A DNA stretch of 64,000 nucleotides from Rhodeus uyekii (Eukaryota; Chordata; Actinopteri; Cypriniformes; Acheilognathidae). Location: the NCBI GenBank assembly GCA_037043235.1, contig JAWRVZ010000141.1:186001-250000 (forward strand). The letters run 5' to 3'. The notes below the pieces were generated by a model. The model made no database searches. It was not told the origin of the DNA and saw nothing but the letters and a program-made list of their open reading frames with translations. Positions 58,219 to 64,000 of the stretch are shown one piece after another. Position 1 is the stretch's first letter; every line of letters starts with the position of its first letter. A program made the translations under genes and the position numbers.

Positions 58219-61200
58219 AAGCTGAAATTCTTTAAGTTCCCCAAACTGAACCTACCATTGGTCATATGAACAGAAAGCCACGCCCCCAGACGCACACCGT
58301 TGTGTTGATGTCAGGATGCTCAAACAAAAACGTTTGACATCACCACTGAGAGTTTACAGTTAAAACAACTTTCAGACGGCTTACTTACAGTCCTTGTCTT
58401 TGCATATTAAACTAGAATACGAGAAAGTATTTTAATATTTAGCCGTTATAAATGATTCACAAACGGCCGCTGTGATACAAGAATATTTATTTTTGTTCAC
58501 AAATCGTACAAAAATATGCGCCTTACTTTGAATGTTTGTCTGGCATGGAAAATGTAATTAACAAACCATGTTTGTGCCAACTTGAGCAGGCAATATGCTG
58601 TTTACCTAAACCACTATCTGAGCAGAGAAAACAAATATTTCTAGTGGAGAGAGGTGCTGAAAGTCCCACAGGGGCTGACTGGAGCTGTGTTCTCTCCAGC
58701 ACAATACGTCTGCACCTACCTCTGCTAGTGAGTGTTGGTACATGCAGTTACCCAAGAAGGCAAGATACTTTTTTTGTGTGGATGAGAGGAGAATGTGCGT
58801 TACCAGCCAGTTAGAGTCTTGCAGCCAAAAGACAAAAGCAGGATAGGTAAATCAGACACATGCACGCAAGAAAATGCTGTATGCGCACTTGTCTCCACCC
58901 CGTTCCCAGCTTTCCCTATCCTTGCTGGCTGAGTCTAATTCAGTGTCATGTTCCGGGGAAGCCCAGATTGTGAACTAGCTCCTTCCCTGTGTGTTATTTA
59001 TTGGGTGGGCAGTGAGTTGCTGTCTCCTTATTTACACCAAATTGCTTCTCCAGATGTTTTTTTGGGAAGAAATCCCCCACCCCTCTCAACCCCCCCCCCA
59101 ACTCTCTTTGTCCAGATGGAAATGATTTTTTGTAAGGATCTCTAATCCCTTTCTTTCCAGAACTATTTTCCGCTGCATTGTGATAGGAAACTTACGACGA
59201 GCTGAGCAGAAAAGCGCAAGGTTAAGGCAAAGTCTTGTCAAGGGGAAGCAATCCCTTCTTCTGGTTGTTAAATAAAACCTATGTGCATTTTTTTTTTTGC
59301 TTGGTGTGTGACCCAGCGAAAGCTGCTCGGCCTGGTGTCGATGTATAATGAGCTTTTGTGCTCAATGGTTCTCCCTCACTTTCACATTAGTTCCTCTCAG
59401 CCAGTGTTGTGGAGAGCGCAGCACGGGGAAATGGACTGTGAGAACGCTAACCAGATGGCTTAGATCCCAAAAGCCCTGGGGAACGAGGCATAGTTCTGGA
59501 CTAAGCTAAATCAGTGTACCTAGACTTCAACAGCAGATACACATAATAAGGAAATTGTTTGAGAAAAATAATGAGGGAGCGTGGAGATTTAAGAGAATGT
59601 ATTCGGATTAATAAAATTGAGTACACAGCAAAGTGCAGGAACTAACACTTTTTGAGTAATGGCCAAAAATCAAGTCCCTTAGACATTTAAACTTTCTGAT
59701 GCCAAAGACCCCAAAATATGATCATCATATTGTCAGGGACCCCTTCCTATAGTAGAGGCATCTATAAAGTCGCATTTATACTGTAAAAAATTATCAATCT
59801 GAAAATGTTTTCTTTCTATTGAACTGACATTATCTTTTGTGGTATATTTGTAATATTGTTTTTCATGATTTCTGACTAGTGTTTTAAAAGTAAGAGGAAA
59901 TGGCAATAATGTTAAGTCAGTACATGTAAACTTATTTATTTTAATTCAGAAGTTTTATGACTTTTTCTCTGAACATTTCCACAGCCCTCTTCCCGAAGAC
60001 CCCTGTATAAGAGGTGAGATGAACCGTTTTCATGCTCTCTTCCTGCCTTGTTTTATGGGTACCCACCTTTTCCATGTGCCACCTTGATGAATACACTAAC
60101 AGCCCGCACATCTAAAACAAAAACGGTGGGTTTTGTATGACTAAAACATCAATCACACTCTCAAAATCTTAGTTTTAAATCTTCAAATCTGTGAGATATT
60201 CTTTTTCTCTTTCTTCAAGGGTAGACAATTGGTTCTAAAACTTAACCAATTTTACACCACAGATAAAAGACCATTTACTTCCCCTGAAATCAAATAGGAC
60301 ATTTCTCTGGTGAGCAGTAAGAAGCATTGTTCTAAAACGATAAGGCACAGATTCGTCTGTAGATCTCTGGCGAGGTCCGTGGGGGTGGGAGGTAGAAGGA
60401 TGGAGGAGGAGGAGGGGGGAATGGCAGATTGATGAAGAGCTGAAGTGGGTCCCTGGGTGACACACGCTCCACTCCACAATATTAAAAACTCCCACACGTT
60501 TTTGGGGAGGCAAAATTGCCCTTGCTGGAACGCTAGTGTATTTTTTTCCCAGTAATGAGCAGCATTTGTTTTATCTTGATAGATGGGACGTTGAGGAGAA
60601 TTCATATCATTGCAAAACTCCAAAACTACCTTCCATTTATGCCTGGGTGCCCCATTGATTGCTGCTGAAGGGCATCTTGACAATTACGCAAGGGACGCCT
60701 TTAAGAGAACAGTTCAAAGCTGACTGCGACACAACGAGGACGTCTTGTGTGGTTTTTGGGGGCGGCTGCAAAGAACATTTTGGAACACAAGTTTAGTCTT
60801 GCAACCTGTTACTTTTGCTACTATTTCCTTTCTGGCTTACTATAGTTAGCTAAAACCAGTAAATGAAACCTTTTTTTTTACTTTAAATAAAATATTTTTT
60901 TATTTCATTAGTTGCAAAAGTAACATTTAATTTACATATAGTTTAACTTGTACTTAAATAACCTAAAATAAAAAAATATATAAGCATATTTATGCATATA
61001 AACGTAAATGACAAAAATATTAAAATTCAAAATATTAATAAAAACTATCATAGCATCTTAATGATAATGTCTTACTCAGCCAGTACATTTGGCTTCTGCT
61101 CAATATTCACAATGAATATTCAGAAGTTGCAACATTGTTGCAGCTTCATCAGAAATGTCCTTTAGTTTGTGCTACTTACAATGATGTGACTTTTGATTTT

Positions 61201-61725
61201 TGTCCAAAAGACTAAACCAGACCATTATCAGACAAACTGGACTTGGCCCAATGCGTCAAAGTGACCCTATTACAATGACAGCGAGACTAGATCACTGCTC
61301 GACCCTCTCGTGGCTTGCACTTGCACCCGCCTCCTTCTCCACAGGACATAAATGGCTGTTTAAATGAATTAATGTAAGGTTTCTTTCATACATGCCCCAG
61401 TAATATTGAAGCCATTACGGTCCTCTCTGGAGTTGGCATGGTCAGCGCTTAGTGCTTAATGTGTTCCACGTTGAGCTTATTAATCTAAACAGTGCAGCCC
61501 AGCTGCTCTGGATGGACTGTTCCCGAGCAGAGGCAGCGGTGGTAGCGGCCTCGCATCTGAACTGCTGCCATATGTGGCCGGGCCTGTGGAAAAGTTAACT
61601 GGCTTGTGTCATTCTCTACACTTAACTCTTACCACTCCTGGTGAGTATTGGTTTTCACAGAGACATTCATTGAGATCACTTCCAACTGTAAAGTCATTCT
61701 TGGATATGCCGAGAACAAGTCCCCC

Positions 61726-61756
<31 letters not shown>

Positions 61757-62190
61757 ACACACACACAAAGCCACTGATTTACATAGCTGTGACCCTCACT
61801 ACCAACTGCCTCAAGCTACTTTGAGCTGTATTGCTGTGCCGAAACATTCAGAGTATTACTATAAGTGCGTCTAAGTCTTGCAGAGAGAGGATTAATTAGA
61901 AGTGACTTGTTTATGAAGTGTATAACAATGTGTTGATTTCAACAGAGCAGTGACATGTGGCAAACATCAACGCTGCCTTTCCCTGACAACAATACTGTGT
62001 GAGTTGGCAAGATGGTAGTATTTACAAGAATGGAGAGAAAATATGTTTTTTCTGATTTTTTGGATTACTTGCTTGTTCTAATTGTCCAGTTACAAACATT
62101 TACACATTGTTTAAATCAAGCAGGGATGAGTTTGAGTTGGTCAATGAGATTGGACATTTTCTTCACAACCTAAACCGTCCTCTTTTACTT
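58219..62190. other. intergenic; no supported gene
   Basis: Stretches of balanced composition (58560-59480, 60240-60740, 61080-61640) alternate with AT-rich DNA. The longest open frame (60252-60683, minus) has no recognisable domain. Balanced, repeat-poor stretches in a gene-poor region of a fish genome are often conserved noncoding elements, but this cannot be shown without alignment. A compound poly-C/(CA)n tract is listed separately. Confidence 0.4.
61721..61768. repeat. poly-C plus (CA)n tract
   Basis: Twenty-two C residues followed by about 13 AC units. Long C runs are prone to slippage and to i-motif/G-quadruplex structure on the two strands. Confidence 0.95.
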
Positions 62191-62193
62191 CTA

Positions 62194-62335
62194 CACTTAT
62201 GCATTTGGCTGACGCTTTTATCCAAAGCGACTTACATTGGATTCAAGGAACACATTGACATTCTAATTAAGTTCTTGCTTTTCCTGGGAATCAAATCCAT
62301 GACTTTGGCGTTGTAAACACCAATGCTCTAACTGG
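62194..62335 (-). mobile_element. tRNA-derived SINE, reverse copy
   Basis: Plus-strand order: GCATTTGGCTGACGCTTTTATCC (tail), body, then a mutated B box (GGGAATCAAATCC) and CCAATGCTCTAACTGG. The B box is damaged, so it is an old copy. Confidence 0.8.
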
Positions 62336-64000
62336 ATTTGAACAGCACGCCTCTAAAAGTAAGTAAAACTTTATTTACGGTCCACTGTTTAATGTATATA
62401 AAGCACTTTACAATAGACAAATCTGTACATAAACATTTACATATACACATCGCAACTTCTTGAAATAGCTATCTAACATTTAAAAAGTAGATTTTCTCAC
62501 AATTACTCCTTTTTCAGAGTTGCGTCAATTGAAACATATAAAGTCGCAACCCAAGGGTTGATAAAAATAAACTGTACATTTTGACTTCATAGCTCACAAT
62601 ATTTAAAGGTACGCTATGTAACTTTTGGTTCTCTAACAGATAACAAACAACAAAACTGCTTGAATTTTGGGAAAGAACATTGTTTTGGTCGTGCTGTCAA
62701 CACCACCTGTCAGGCCTAAGGATAGATTTATACAACAACTTGGTACTAAAACCGGAAAAGGTTTTTCTTTGCGTTTTTTGAATACAGATGACAAATTTGT
62801 TGAAATCCCGTTCACACGGATCCACGAAAATGACTTAAAATGCTGTATTCTGCTGGCAGGCCGTAGTTGATGTCACATTGTAAAGATACAATACATGCCT
62901 ATAGACTAAACGTGTAATACGCATGTACAAGATGTCGCTGTTTTCATCACAAATTTGTGTTTTTGTAGTTTGCATGGAGACGGTATTGTTTTGAAAAGCT
63001 TGCACTTTGAAATTAGTTTTCCCCAAAATGGCATTGCTGTGTAAATGAATGGCCAAAACAAATAAAATAGTTGTGTACACGGCCCTTGAAATATATTTAT
63101 AACGGGCTTACATTATAATTAATGTGGAAAAACTTTTTGTGGAAGAGGTGATTCTAAATATTTTTCTTTTTGTAAAATTCTAAAAGGCTTTACTGTAACT
63201 TTTGCTAAGTTTAATGCATCCTTGCTGAACATGAATTATTAATATAATGTTTATTAATATTAATTATAAAGTGTTAATAAAAAAAAAAACATTTTCCATA
63301 TTCACTTCAGTTTAGCCCGTCAGTCTGAGACAAAAGAGCTGAGAAGCATTAACAGAGTCTCTTTCCCTGTCACGGTAAGGTTACTAACAGGTTGATGTAC
63401 TAGTGCAGAAAGGTAATGAAACAGGGTTCACCCCGGCGCTCTCACCTGGGAGGGTCCTCTTTGCTTGCTGTCTGCACAGATGAGAGCTTTAGGCTAAATC
63501 TCTGCTCCGGAGGGTGACACCCTTCAGCTCTTTGCCACCTTAATGGCAGGACTCAAGCCAGATAATGATGCTGACAGCCCGACTGTCAGTCTGCCTCCTT
63601 CTGCAGCAGCCCCTTAAGAGCTCAACGTGGGGCACTGGCCATGAATCCGTGAGACTGCTGCATTTTCAAAAGTCATTAATCTAAACAAAGACACCCCGGA
63701 GTCTTCCGCGACTCCCACTGCTCAGCCTCGTCCTCTGCTCAGGATGGAGGAGACGAAGAGTGAGTGCAAAAGAGGCTGCTCAAAAGTTCTGCAGTAGTGT
63801 GACGGGCTGACATGGAGTCAGTGGGCCTTGCAGGTAAAAGGACGTGGCCTTTTCAGCACCTTGGAGAGCTCTTGAAACGCTGCAGCGAGGGCAGCTTTGA
63901 TGAAGGCGGTGAGTGATGCTCATGTTGAACACATCAGAGTTGCTCAGCATTGAATTCAGTTGATAATGCATTTTAATTTCTAGTTGAGTTTCTGAATGAC
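62336..64000. other. intergenic; possible conserved noncoding stretch
   Basis: 62336-63300 is AT-rich repeat-like DNA, with a fragment of the ACTACCGTTCAAAAGTTTG family at about 63165-63290 (GTTTAATGCATCCTTGCTGAAC). 63320-63950 is repeat-poor and of even composition, with homeobox-type TCATTAATC words. No open frame of a recognised protein is present. Confidence 0.4.

Noticed and set aside
60252..60683. A 143-codon minus-strand frame starting MSRCPSAAINGAPRHKWKVV
   Set aside because: It is the longest frame in the gene-poor 3' part, but the composition drifts (SSSSILLPPTP) and it has no domain, no clear splice partners and no recognised relative. Chance is the simplest explanation.

Overview
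This is 64 kb of vertebrate nuclear DNA: six multi-exon genes with GT-AG introns, AT-rich introns, long microsatellites and many small repeats. The repeat set points to a teleost, most likely a cyprinid: tRNA-derived SINEs with the tail GCTTTGGATAAAAGCGTCTGC, TTAA-flanked MITEs starting AGGGTTAGTTCACCC, and palindromic elements ending ACTACCGTTCAAAAGTTTG. The species cannot be fixed from the sequence.

Layout. 1-6.3 kb: rest (+), the neuronal-gene repressor, with a noncoding first exon and three coding exons. 8.2-11.3 kb: noa1 (-), a mitochondrial circularly permuted GTPase, tail-to-tail with rest. 11.7-21.7 kb: polr2b (+), RNA polymerase II subunit 2, 25 coding exons joining into 1174 codons; it shares a 364-bp head-to-head promoter with noa1. 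23.0-30.4 kb: igfbp7 (-), whose 3' end meets that of polr2b. 31.8-36.9 kb: cox18 (-), a mitochondrial insertase. 38.5-51.9 kb: a cpxm1-like gene (-), a secreted discoidin/carboxypeptidase protein. 52-64 kb: no gene could be supported; it holds nested repeats, a 250-bp microsatellite tract, possible noncoding exons and two stretches that look like conserved noncoding elements.

The six reading frames were rebuilt by hand by joining exons at splice sites; each joins with no internal stop, in lengths close to the known family members (rest 988 aa, noa1 735, polr2b 1174, igfbp7 259, cox18 358, cpxm1-like 820). There is no operon logic. The functional links are the divergent noa1/polr2b promoter and two mitochondrial biogenesis genes (noa1, cox18). 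The rest-noa1-polr2b-igfbp7 order is the same block as human 4q12; cox18 and the cpxm1-like gene beside it are not neighbours of that block in human.

Most notable observations: a possible REST4-type alternative splice site in rest; a 169-bp block present twice with one mismatch, in introns of igfbp7 and cox18; clean transposon insertions with intact target-site duplications and nesting; a predicted loss of the substrate-binding arginine in the carboxypeptidase domain; and a small unassigned reading frame between rest and noa1. All calls are by eye, without database searches.
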